From positions 1-10,723 of the forward strand of contig JASEFB010000070.1 of the NCBI GenBank assembly GCA_030019325.1: 10,723 nt of DNA, read 5' to 3'. This document shows positions 1 to 6,833 of the stretch, piece by piece. Made by a program: the position numbers and the translations under genes. The stretch comes from an archaeon (GTDB lineage Archaea; Halobacteriota; Syntropharchaeia; Alkanophagales; Methanospirareceae). The notes under the pieces were generated by a model. It worked only from the letters and a program-made list of their open reading frames with translations. It was not told the origin of the DNA and searched no databases. Position 1 is the stretch's first letter, and each line of letters opens with the position of its first letter.

Positions 1-247
1 ATACTATCTATCCATCGTCATGAACTTGGCACACTTATTCTGTGACGCCCCCTTAGCTTATCCATTATCAAAAGGCGGTCCAACAATTCATAATCCGACA
101 ATATGCAAAACTGGCAGGTGTAGAATCTTTGCTTAATTTTAACCTCATGCAAATTTCCTTCACAAAATAGAAATAATGCGAAGGTTTTATATCATTGCTA
201 AAACAATTGACGAGATATTAACATTATTTAAAGAAGTAATTTTAACA
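1..247. other. Upstream region, no recognisable gene
   Basis: I see no gene I can name here. A frame open from the window edge to a TAA at about 158-160 gives a cysteine- and proline-rich peptide that I do not recognise and do not call. The stretch from about 126 to 247 is AT-rich and should contain the promoter of the helicase operon. Candidate elements are an AT-rich TTTTATAT at 185-192, which would be TATA-box-like if the host is an archaeon, and TTGACG at 207-212, which has no convincing -10 partner. Neither is strong. If the promoter does lie at 185-212, translation must start at 248 and not at 176. Confidence 0.4.
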
Positions 248-3200
248 ATGCAAATCCAAAAGGGGAGCATCCTAAAAAGCTCGTTTTGGCCTGAGAGGGT
301 TAGGGTGATTTCTGCACAAACTCTTGCTGAAAACCAGATAAAGATCGAAGCCGTGGGGCTTGAAACTCATACTTTCTATAATCCTATTCTCTCTGAGGCG
401 GACATAAGAACCATTGAAATCTTGGAAGAGAAGCCTTTCCTTTTCTCAGCCGATGCCGAATCCTTATTTCTCTATCTGGAAGCTCATCGAATAAGGAACG
501 CCTCTCAATTCGACCCACTCTATGCAGTAAATGTCTCTATGATTGACCCTTTGCCTCATCAAATTGACGCTGTATACCATTATATCCTTCAGAATCCTCG
601 TATCAGATTTTTATTGGCAGATGACCCCGGCGCTGGGAAGACTATAATGGCAGGGTTACTTCTCAAGGAACTAAAGTATCGCGGACTCGTTGATAGAACC
701 CTCGTCGTTTGTCCGGGACACCTCAAAGATCAATGGCTTAGAGAGATGAAAGAAAGATTCCATGAGAATTTTTCAATTATAGATAGAAACGTTCTGACTG
801 CCGAATGGGGTAAAAATGTCTTCACTGAGACTGAGAGAAATCAGGTTATCATTTCTTTGGATTTTGCCAAACAAGATGATATTATGTTTGCTTTGAAGGA
901 CTCAAAATGGGATTTATGCATAGTAGATGAGGCACATAAGATGCCCGCCTACAAATACGGCGAGAAAATTAGCAAAACTCAGCGGTATACGTTAGGAGAA
1001 GTCCTCTCTCCTATAACCAACTATCTGCTTTTCCTTACCGCAACGCCGCATCGAGGAGACCCCGAAAACTTTCGCCTGCTCCTCGATCTTTTGGATCCTG
1101 GATTCTTTGCTGATACAACTATGCTTTCTGAATCAATTCAAAACAAAGATAATCCGTTATTTTTGAGGAGGCTGAAAGAGGATTTAAAGGACTTCGAGCG
1201 GGCTCCGCTCTTCCCACCACGAAAGGTAGAGACAATTAAGTATTATCTCTCTGAGGATGAAACAAAGCTTTACAATGCGGTAACTGAATATGTTGAGAAA
1301 CACTTCAATAGAGCCCTCGCAAAGGAGAAACGTAATGTGGCTTTTGCGCTTACCATCCTCCAGCGTCGGCTTGCATCAAGTGCAAGAGCTATAAGGAAAT
1401 CTCTGGAACGCAGGTATGAGCGGCTGAAAGATTTATACGAAAAAGGGCAACTCTTGCAAGAGGATGGATACAATGAGGATTATCTTGAGGATTTAGAAGA
1501 AAAAGAGCGGTGGAAGAAGGAAGAAGAATTACTGGAGAAGCTTACCTCTGCTGAGACTCTTGAAGAACTGAAAGATGAGATTGAGAAACTTATAGAGCTT
1601 GTAGCTCTTGCTAAAGAGGTTGAAAAGAAGGAGATAGAGACGAAACTCAGTGAATTGAGAAAAGTGATGGAGGCCGAAAAACTACACCAAACGGGGACAA
1701 AACTGCTAATCTTTACAGAAGCAAAAGACACGCTTGAGTATTTAGTTGAAAAAATGAGGAAATGGGGGTATTCGGTAACCTATATTCATGGTGGTATGGC
1801 TTTGGATGCAAGAATTAAAGCGGAAGAGGAATTTAATAATACCCCTGTTCAAATAATGGTTTCAACCGAGGCGGGTGGCGAAGGAATAAACCTCCAGAAA
1901 CGATGTTGGATTATGGCAAACTATGACATTCCTTGGAACCCGAATCGTTTGGAGCAGCGGATGGGGAGAATTCACCGCTACGGTCAGCAGCATGAGGTGC
2001 ATATTTATAACCTGGTAGCAGTCGAAACCAAAGAAGGACGCATCTTGGATAGCCTGTTCAGCAAACTTTCTCAGATTCAGGAGCATCTCGGCTCCCACAG
2101 AGTTTTTGATGTGATTGGCGAGGTGTTAGTTGGAAAGAGTTTAAAGGACCTGATCGTGGATGCCATTGCTAATCGCAGAACTATGGAGGATATCCTCAAG
2201 GATTTTGAAAGAGTTCCCGATGCGGAGGCTATTGAGAGAGTCCGGGAGACGAGCCTCGAAGCTCTTGCAACGAGGCATATAGATTTGGCCAGAATCCTAG
2301 GTGAACAGCGGAGAGCTCTTGAGAATAGACTTGTTCCCGAGTACATTGAGGAATTTTTCAAACGAGCTGCCGAAATGCTGAACATTAAGATGGAAAAGCG
2401 AGAGAATAGTCTCTGGCGTATCGTTTCGGTGCCCTTTGAGATTCGTAACCAACCCTATGAGTTCAAGATAAAATTCGGTGAAGTTCAACGGGAATATACA
2501 AAAATATCATTTGACAAAGAGAGGGCTTTCAAGGCACAAGCTGAATTTGTAGCAATGGGGCACCCGCTCTTAGAGGCGGTTGTAAACTCTATTCTAACCC
2601 TTTATGCTCACTACGCAGCAGATGGTGCCACGTTCATTGATCCTGCGGGAAAGAAAGAGGGCTTCATCTGGTTTTTAGAAGCAGAGATCAGGGATGGAAA
2701 GAACGAAGTTGCTGGTAAAAGATTGTTTGCAGTTTATCAAGACCGAAGCAACACGCTTTCTTTTATTAATCCATCGGTTCTCTGGGATCTAAAACCAGGG
2801 ACGATGCATTCGGAGCACACAGAAATCACACTGGATAAAGATGCTGTTGTATCGTTTGTTATAGGCGAAGGGCTTGAGCATTATAAGAAAGAACTGCTGG
2901 AAAGACGTCAAAGGGATGCTGGGGTAAAGCGGAAATACGGAATTAGATCCCTTGAATCCATGATTCTTGGCTCAGAGGGTAAGATTTCAGATTATGAAAC
3001 AAGGAGGATGAAAGGCGAAATTATCCCAGAGCCAACGATTCAAAACGAGTTGCGGAAAAAAGATGATTTGGAGCGCAAAAAGCAGCGCTTACAAAGAGAG
3101 ATTGAGGCTGAAGTCCATCTTTATCCTACCGAACCAAGAATCTTAGGAGCGGTGAGGGTGATCGCTGGTAAGCAAATTGGTGAGATGGTTAGCGATAAGG

Positions 3201-3565
3201 AAATTGAGCACATTGGGATTCGTATTGCAATGGACTATGAGCGGAGTCACGGGAGAACTCCGGAGGATATATCCCTCCAAAATTTAGGCTACGATATCCG
3301 TTCTCAGGATGAAAGAGCAAACTATCGCTATATAGAGGCGAAGGCGAGGGCGAAGGAAGGGGCAGTGGCCCTGACACCTAATGAATGGCTTATGGCGCAT
3401 AGGCTCAAAGATGAATATTGGCTTTATATCGTGGTTAATGTAGCAAGCAAACCTGAACTCTACTTGGTTCATAATCCGGCAGCTAAACTTGAACCTGATA
3501 AGGTGGTAGATATAGTGCGATATGTCGTCAAAGATTGGAAAGGAAAAGCAGAGGTGGCACAATGA
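248..3565 (+). CDS. SNF2-family DEAH helicase with C-terminal DUF3883 domain (Hma/DISARM-type defence helicase)
   Basis: This is a 1105-residue superfamily 2 ATPase, predicted to translocate on DNA within a restriction-like defence complex in the cytoplasm. Visible motifs, numbered from the ATG at 248, are: Walker A DDPGAGKT (K131), DEAH (227-230), motif III TATPHRGD (from 264), motif V STEAGGEGINLQ (from 539) and motif VI QRMGRIHRYGQ (570-580). A charged, Lys/Glu-rich segment at about 381-481 between the two RecA lobes is a likely coiled coil. The C-terminus, about 995-1080, resembles DUF3883 (NOV_C-like), with GYDIRS and YIEAKA (D1016, E1030, K1032), a pattern reminiscent of PD-(D/E)XK folds. 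An in-frame ATG at 176 would add 24 residues; I prefer 248 because the KGSILKSSFWPE segment looks like the usual beginning of this family, though neither start has a strong RBS. The stop overlaps the methylase start (ATGA). No frame disruption is visible. Family identity is firm; defence role is from context. Confidence 0.9.
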   Translation: MQIQKGSILKSSFWPERVRVISAQTLAENQIKIEAVGLETHTFYNPILSEADIRTIEILEEKPFLFSADAESLFLYLEAHRIRNASQFDPLYAVNVSMIDPLPHQIDAVYHYILQNPRIRFLLADDPGAGKTIMAGLLLKELKYRGLVDRTLVVCPGHLKDQWLREMKERFHENFSIIDRNVLTAEWGKNVFTETERNQVIISLDFAKQDDIMFALKDSKWDLCIVDEAHKMPAYKYGEKISKTQRYTLGEVLSPITNYLLFLTATPHRGDPENFRLLLDLLDPGFFADTTMLSESIQNKDNPLFLRRLKEDLKDFERAPLFPPRKVETIKYYLSEDETKLYNAVTEYVEKHFNRALAKEKRNVAFALTILQRRLASSARAIRKSLERRYERLKDLYEKGQLLQEDGYNEDYLEDLEEKERWKKEEELLEKLTSAETLEELKDEIEKLIELVALAKEVEKKEIETKLSELRKVMEAEKLHQTGTKLLIFTEAKDTLEYLVEKMRKWGYSVTYIHGGMALDARIKAEEEFNNTPVQIMVSTEAGGEGINLQKRCWIMANYDIPWNPNRLEQRMGRIHRYGQQHEVHIYNLVAVETKEGRILDSLFSKLSQIQEHLGSHRVFDVIGEVLVGKSLKDLIVDAIANRRTMEDILKDFERVPDAEAIERVRETSLEALATRHIDLARILGEQRRALENRLVPEYIEEFFKRAAEMLNIKMEKRENSLWRIVSVPFEIRNQPYEFKIKFGEVQREYTKISFDKERAFKAQAEFVAMGHPLLEAVVNSILTLYAHYAADGATFIDPAGKKEGFIWFLEAEIRDGKNEVAGKRLFAVYQDRSNTLSFINPSVLWDLKPGTMHSEHTEITLDKDAVVSFVIGEGLEHYKKELLERRQRDAGVKRKYGIRSLESMILGSEGKISDYETRRMKGEIIPEPTIQNELRKKDDLERKKQRLQREIEAEVHLYPTEPRILGAVRVIAGKQIGEMVSDKEIEHIGIRIAMDYERSHGRTPEDISLQNLGYDIRSQDERANYRYIEAKARAKEGAVALTPNEWLMAHRLKDEYWLYIVVNVASKPELYLVHNPAAKLEPDKVVDIVRYVVKDWKGKAEVAQ
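3551..3556 (+). promoter_or_regulatory. Ribosome binding site of the methylase gene
   Basis: GAGGTG lies five bases before the ATG at 3562 and matches the anti-Shine-Dalgarno core. It supports the ATGA-overlapping start over the in-frame TTG at 3535. Confidence 0.65.
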
Positions 3566-3912
3566 CCTCTAAATCCTTCATCGAATCCGACTTCCCTGTG
3601 AAGAAAGTAAGTGAAGAATCAGCAAGAGAGAAGAACATAAGACACGGGCATATCTCCACGCTTCACATCTGGTGGGCTCGCAGACCTCTTGCTTCCTCAA
3701 GGGCGTCTATCTATGCTGCGCTCACGCCTGAGCCAAAAGACGAAGAGGAGAGGCTGAAGCGGGCGCAGTTCATTAGCAACCTATCAAAGTGGGAGAACTC
3801 GCTGAACAAAGCGCTCATTGGGAGAGCAAAAGAAGAGATCTTGAAGGCGAACAACGGCAAGCCGCCGAAAGTCCTTGACCCCTTTGCTGGCGGCGGGCGC
3901 AATTCCCCTTGA
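3562..3912 (+). CDS. N-terminal fragment of the DUF1156 methyltransferase as literally encoded
   Basis: As written, translation from the ATG at 3562 ends after 116 residues. It contains the DUF1156 signature (HIWWARRPLASSRAS) and the first half of SAM motif I (LDPFAGGG), then four off-frame residues (RNSP) and TGA. It lacks the catalytic DPPY motif, so on its own it cannot be a methyltransferase. Confidence 0.6.
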   Translation: MTSKSFIESDFPVKKVSEESAREKNIRHGHISTLHIWWARRPLASSRASIYAALTPEPKDEEERLKRAQFISNLSKWENSLNKALIGRAKEEILKANNGKPPKVLDPFAGGGRNSP

Positions 3913-6295
3913 GGCACTAAGATTGGGATGCGAGACCTATGCAAGCGATTTGAATCCTGTGGCTGTGCTTATAGAGAAGTGCACGCTTGAGTATCCACAG
4001 AAGTACGGCAGAAAGAAAGTGAAGGATTCTTTCGGAAATGAAAAGGAAATCAATCTACTGTTTGAATATGTCAAGGAAATCAATCCACTTCTTTACGGTG
4101 TCAAGAAATGGGGAGAATGGGTTCTGGGAGAGGCAAAAAAAGAGATCGGCAGGTTTTATCCTCATGAGCCTGATGGCTCAATACCTGTCGGCTACATCTG
4201 GGCTCGCACAGTAAAATGCGGAAATACTGCCGCCTGCGGCGCTGAGATTCCTCTGGTAAGGCAGACATGGCTTGCGAAGAAGGAGAATAAGAAGGTTGCT
4301 TACAAGATCCTCCCGAAAGGAAGCAGGGTTGAGTTTGAAATCAGAGAAGGTAAGCAAATAGACTTTGACCCTGAGACTGGCACGGTTTCAAGGGCAAAGG
4401 CAATCTGTCCATGCTGTGGCTCTGGCTTGAGCGACAAAGAAGTAAGAAAGCAGTTTCAGGAAGGTAAAGCAGGGCAGAGGATAGTCGTGGTTGTCCTACA
4501 TCATCCGAAAATGCTGGGGAAGACCTATCGCATTGCTACAGAAAAGGACATAGAGATTTTCAGGGAAGCAGAGAAGTGTCTGGAAAAGAAAAGGCAGGAA
4601 TTATTAGATAAGTGGGGATTTGACCCAGTGCCAGATGAATATCTAAATCCACAAAATCCGAAACAGGAGCTATATGGAACGCGGTGCATCAAATATAATA
4701 TTACGAAATGGGGAGACCTTTTTAATTCACGGCAGAAGTTATCGCTGATTACTTTTGTGGAGAAGGTGAGGCAGGCGCATGAGGCGATGGATGGCATCGA
4801 GGAAGGTTATACAAAGGCGATAGTGAGTTATCTGGCGTTGGGGGTGGATAGGCTAGCATCGTTTTCAACAAATCTTTGCAGATGGAAAAGTGGCACTGAA
4901 CAAAACATTCCTATATACAGTGGTAGAAATTCGATACCAATTGTTTTTGATTACTTTGAAGTAAATACGGTTGGTAAAGTTAGCACAGGCTGGGATAGCT
5001 GCATTGAGGCAGTAGTAGAACCTTTTGAAAACCTTGAAAACATATTATCGGTCGCTACCGTACTTCAATCCTCTGCCACTTCTCTGCCCTTCTCTGACAA
5101 TTTCTTTGATGCTATTATCACTGACCCACCGTATTACGACAATGTTATTTATTCAGAACTCTCTGACTTTTTTTATGTCTGGCTCCAGCGCACCATTGGA
5201 GATTTGTATCCAGAACTCTTTGCCACACCATTTGTTCCAAAAACGGAAGAAATAGTTCAAAATCCTTTAAGACAGGGAGATGATAAAAAAGCAAAGCAGT
5301 TCTTTGAGGAAATGATTACAAAAGCATTCAAAGAATGTTATCGAGTCCTAAAACCAGAAGGTATTGCCTGTATCGTCTTTGCCCACAAATCCACAGAGGC
5401 ATGGGAAACAATAATCAATGCACTTCTAAATTCAGGCTTATACCTCACTGCATCGTGGCCAGTTCGTACAGAAATGAAAGCCCGACTTCAAGCAAAAGAA
5501 ACCGCATCCTTAGCCTCCTCCATCTACATGGTCTGCCGCAAGCGAGTTGAGAACAAAACCGCTTATTTCAATGAAATCAAACCGTTGATAGAGCAAAGAA
5601 TCAAAGAAAAACTCGACCAGTTCTGGAACGAGGGCATAGGCGGAAGCGATTTCTTCATCTCTGCCATCGGCCTGCGATGGAAGTATTTGGAAAATACGAA
5701 AGTGTTGAGAAGCTCTCAGGCGAGAAGGTCTCTGCTAAGGAACTGCTTGAGTTCATTCGTAAAAGCGTTAGCGAATATGCGCTTACCAAAAATCCTCAAA
5801 AGCCCGCAGTTAAGCGGCATTGACGAGGAGACGAGGTTCTATCTGCTCTGGCGCTGGACGTACAACTCTGTAAAAGTGCATTTTGACGACGCTAGAAAAT
5901 TAGGACAGGCAGTGGGGGTAGAAATCACTGAACAATGGGGAAACGGATTTATCCAAAAAGATAAAGAGTTCATCTCGGTACTAAGCGCAAAAGAAAGGGG
6001 TAAAGGTTTGCTTGAGAAGAGGAAATTTGAAAGCATAATAGATGTACTTCATGCCTGCCTTCTCTACTGGGAGCAGAACAACAGGAAAGCAATAACAGAG
6101 CTCCTCGAAACTACCGGTAATATAAACAACAACGACTTCTGGCAGGTTGCGCAGGCGATCTCCGAGGTGCTGCCCGAAGGGGATAAGGAGAAGCAGATGC
6201 TGCAGGGCTTCCTTTACGGACGAGAAAGTTACGAAAAAGGAGGGGCGAAGGTTGATAAATCACAAAGAACATTGTTTGAGGTGGGGAGAGAATGA
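3875..6295 (+). CDS. C-terminal fragment of the DUF1156 methyltransferase as literally encoded
   Basis: This is the long remaining frame of about 806 codons, from GAIPLEALRLG after the motif I break to the natural stop. It holds the ASDLNPVA segment (motif II region), the CX5C and CX2C zinc-knuckle candidates, the catalytic ITDPPYYDN motif and the C-terminal helical region. The only start near the break is a TTG at 3875 lying within motif I, with no RBS, so independent translation is doubtful. Its residues from 5672 to 5791 are off-frame relative to the family (see the separate entry). Confidence 0.6.
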   Translation: MTPLLAAGAIPLEALRLGCETYASDLNPVAVLIEKCTLEYPQKYGRKKVKDSFGNEKEINLLFEYVKEINPLLYGVKKWGEWVLGEAKKEIGRFYPHEPDGSIPVGYIWARTVKCGNTAACGAEIPLVRQTWLAKKENKKVAYKILPKGSRVEFEIREGKQIDFDPETGTVSRAKAICPCCGSGLSDKEVRKQFQEGKAGQRIVVVVLHHPKMLGKTYRIATEKDIEIFREAEKCLEKKRQELLDKWGFDPVPDEYLNPQNPKQELYGTRCIKYNITKWGDLFNSRQKLSLITFVEKVRQAHEAMDGIEEGYTKAIVSYLALGVDRLASFSTNLCRWKSGTEQNIPIYSGRNSIPIVFDYFEVNTVGKVSTGWDSCIEAVVEPFENLENILSVATVLQSSATSLPFSDNFFDAIITDPPYYDNVIYSELSDFFYVWLQRTIGDLYPELFATPFVPKTEEIVQNPLRQGDDKKAKQFFEEMITKAFKECYRVLKPEGIACIVFAHKSTEAWETIINALLNSGLYLTASWPVRTEMKARLQAKETASLASSIYMVCRKRVENKTAYFNEIKPLIEQRIKEKLDQFWNEGIGGSDFFISAIGLRWKYLENTKVLRSSQARRSLLRNCLSSFVKALANMRLPKILKSPQLSGIDEETRFYLLWRWTYNSVKVHFDDARKLGQAVGVEITEQWGNGFIQKDKEFISVLSAKERGKGLLEKRKFESIIDVLHACLLYWEQNNRKAITELLETTGNINNNDFWQVAQAISEVLPEGDKEKQMLQGFLYGRESYEKGGAKVDKSQRTLFEVGRE
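5674..5790 (+). other. Compensated frameshift segment inside the methyltransferase
   Basis: In the open frame this stretch gives an implausible Arg/Leu/Ser-rich peptide (RWKYLENTKVLRSSQARR and onward). The neighbouring frame gives 39 well-behaved residues beginning AMEVFGKYESVEKLSGEKVS and ending SVSEYALTK, joining naturally to AIG-P upstream and ILKSPQLSGIDEE downstream. Restoring one C at 5671-5672 and removing one A from the five-A run at 5788-5792 recovers it. Because the two shifts cancel, automated annotation would show one uninterrupted ORF here. Confidence 0.8.
6278..6283 (+). promoter_or_regulatory. Ribosome binding site of the MNT gene
   Basis: GAGGTG lies eight bases before the ATG at 6292, within the last codons of the methylase. 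Together with the ATGA overlap it supports coupled translation and fixes the MNT start. Confidence 0.6.
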
Positions 6296-6585
6296 AAACC
6301 GTGCAGGAGATAAAATCACTCTTATCAAAACACAAAGAGGGGCTGATGAAACAGTATAAGATTAAGGAACTAGGTATCTTTGGCTCGTATGTGCGAGGAG
6401 AGCAAAAAAGAGGGAGTGATATTGACATCCTCGTCGAGTTTGATGAAATCCCGGACATTTTTCAGTTGATTGATTTGGAAGACCATCTCAGGAAACTTCT
6501 GAAGAAAAAAGTAGATCTTGTAAGAAAGGGCGCGATAAGGCCAGAACTTAAAGATGTTATCTTGAAAGAGGCGGTTTATCTGTGA
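6292..6585 (+). CDS. mntA: MNT-type minimal nucleotidyltransferase, antitoxin of an MNT/HEPN pair
   Basis: This 97-residue protein has the complete signature of the DNA polymerase beta-like minimal nucleotidyltransferase family: GSYVRG at 31-36, SDIDILVEF from 42 with the metal-binding pair D43/D45, and a third acidic residue at D75 in KKKVDLV. In characterised MntA/HepT systems, such antitoxins silence the HEPN RNase by adenylylating a tyrosine in its active-site loop. Length is typical for the family and the frame is intact. It is coupled to the methylase upstream (ATGA) and to the HEPN gene downstream (GTGA). The partner encoded here lacks the segment that normally carries that tyrosine, so this antitoxin appears to be without a target in cis. 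It might act in trans or simply persist. The family call is very secure; the antitoxin role comes from gene order. Confidence 0.93.
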   Translation: MKTVQEIKSLLSKHKEGLMKQYKIKELGIFGSYVRGEQKRGSDIDILVEFDEIPDIFQLIDLEDHLRKLLKKKVDLVRKGAIRPELKDVILKEAVYL

Positions 6586-6831
6586 CCAGACAATATACGT
6601 TATTCATTCAGGATATACTCGATGCGATAAAGGATATTGATGAATTCATTGGCGATATGGATTTTAATACATTTTCAGAAGATGAGAAGACAAAGAGTGC
6701 AGTAGTTTGGAAAATAAACGTAATAGGTGAGGCAACAAAGAATATTCCCAAAACAATGAGAGAAAATAAAAAAGCGGCTTCCTGAGATTAAACCACTTAT
6801 TGAACAAATCCTGGAGGGTTTGGAGGAATAA
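6582..6831 (+). pseudogene. hepT: HEPN (DUF86/HepT-like) toxin, internally deleted and frameshifted
   Basis: Starting at the GTG overlapping the MNT stop, the first about 63 codons are a normal HepT-like N-terminus: a DILDAIKDIDEFI helix, then EKTKSAVVWKINVIGEATKNIP, corresponding to the family's IGEAxKNIP segment. After MRENKK the frame ends as AAS and TGA at 6783-6785. In the +1 frame, 6772-6831 reads KRLPEIKPLIEQILEGLEE and a stop, which is the expected C-terminal helix of the same family. Missing between them are about 30 residues that in intact relatives contain PW(K/R)xIAGMRDxLIHxY, that is, the RX4-6H RNase motif and the tyrosine modified by MNT. The junction lies in an A6 run (6768-6773). 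The product as encoded, 67 residues, cannot be an active RNase of this family. I read the C-terminal match from memory of the family pattern. Confidence 0.8.
6822..6826 (+). promoter_or_regulatory. Ribosome binding site of the DUF499 ATPase gene
   Basis: GGAGG is placed seven bases before the ATG at 6834. It lies in the last codons of the HEPN remnant, which explains why that tail may be retained even though the toxin is dead. Confidence 0.7.
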
Positions 6832-6833
6832 AG

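Larger units (their letters stand above)
3562..6295 (+). pseudogene. DUF1156-type adenine-specific DNA methyltransferase, frame-disrupted (three single-base indels)
   Basis: Corrected for frame, this is a 910-residue Class I DNA methyltransferase, expected to transfer a methyl group from SAM to adenine N6 and so mark self DNA. The N-terminus is the DUF1156 domain, with HGHISTLHIWWARRPLASSRAS at about residues 29-50. SAM motif I, DPFAGGG (106-112), should run on as AIPLEA, but one extra G in 3895-3897 diverts the frame to a TGA at 3910-3912. Catalytic motif IV, DPPYYD, falls at 521-526. Four cysteines (219, 225, 282, 285) form a likely zinc knuckle inserted between motifs I and IV. A missing C at 5671-5672 and an extra A in 5788-5792 replace about 39 residues with an off-frame stretch. 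It overlaps the helicase and the MNT gene by ATGA junctions, so translational coupling is likely. It is either a real inactivated gene or a functional gene with sequencing errors; the family call is secure. Confidence 0.85.

Noticed and set aside
1270..2488. Several antisense ORFs under the helicase gene
   Set aside because: Their Ser/Phe/Leu-rich products are typical complements of Lys/Glu-rich coding sequence, with no motifs or RBS.
3335..3365. GCGAAGGCGAGGGCGAAGG purine-rich mini-repeat
   Set aside because: It simply encodes the EAKARAKEG segment of the DUF3883 domain, and no repeat unit continues beyond it.
3889..3912. Programmed +1 frameshift joining the two methylase fragments
   Set aside because: There is no slow stop codon or known slippery context at the shift point, and the same gene has two further indels in homopolymers, so mutation or sequencing error is simpler.
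5025..5550. Two short + strand ORFs (5025-5255 and 5335-5550) inside the methylase
   Set aside because: They are in a different frame from the conserved catalytic region with DPPYYD, and their products are low-complexity and unrecognisable.
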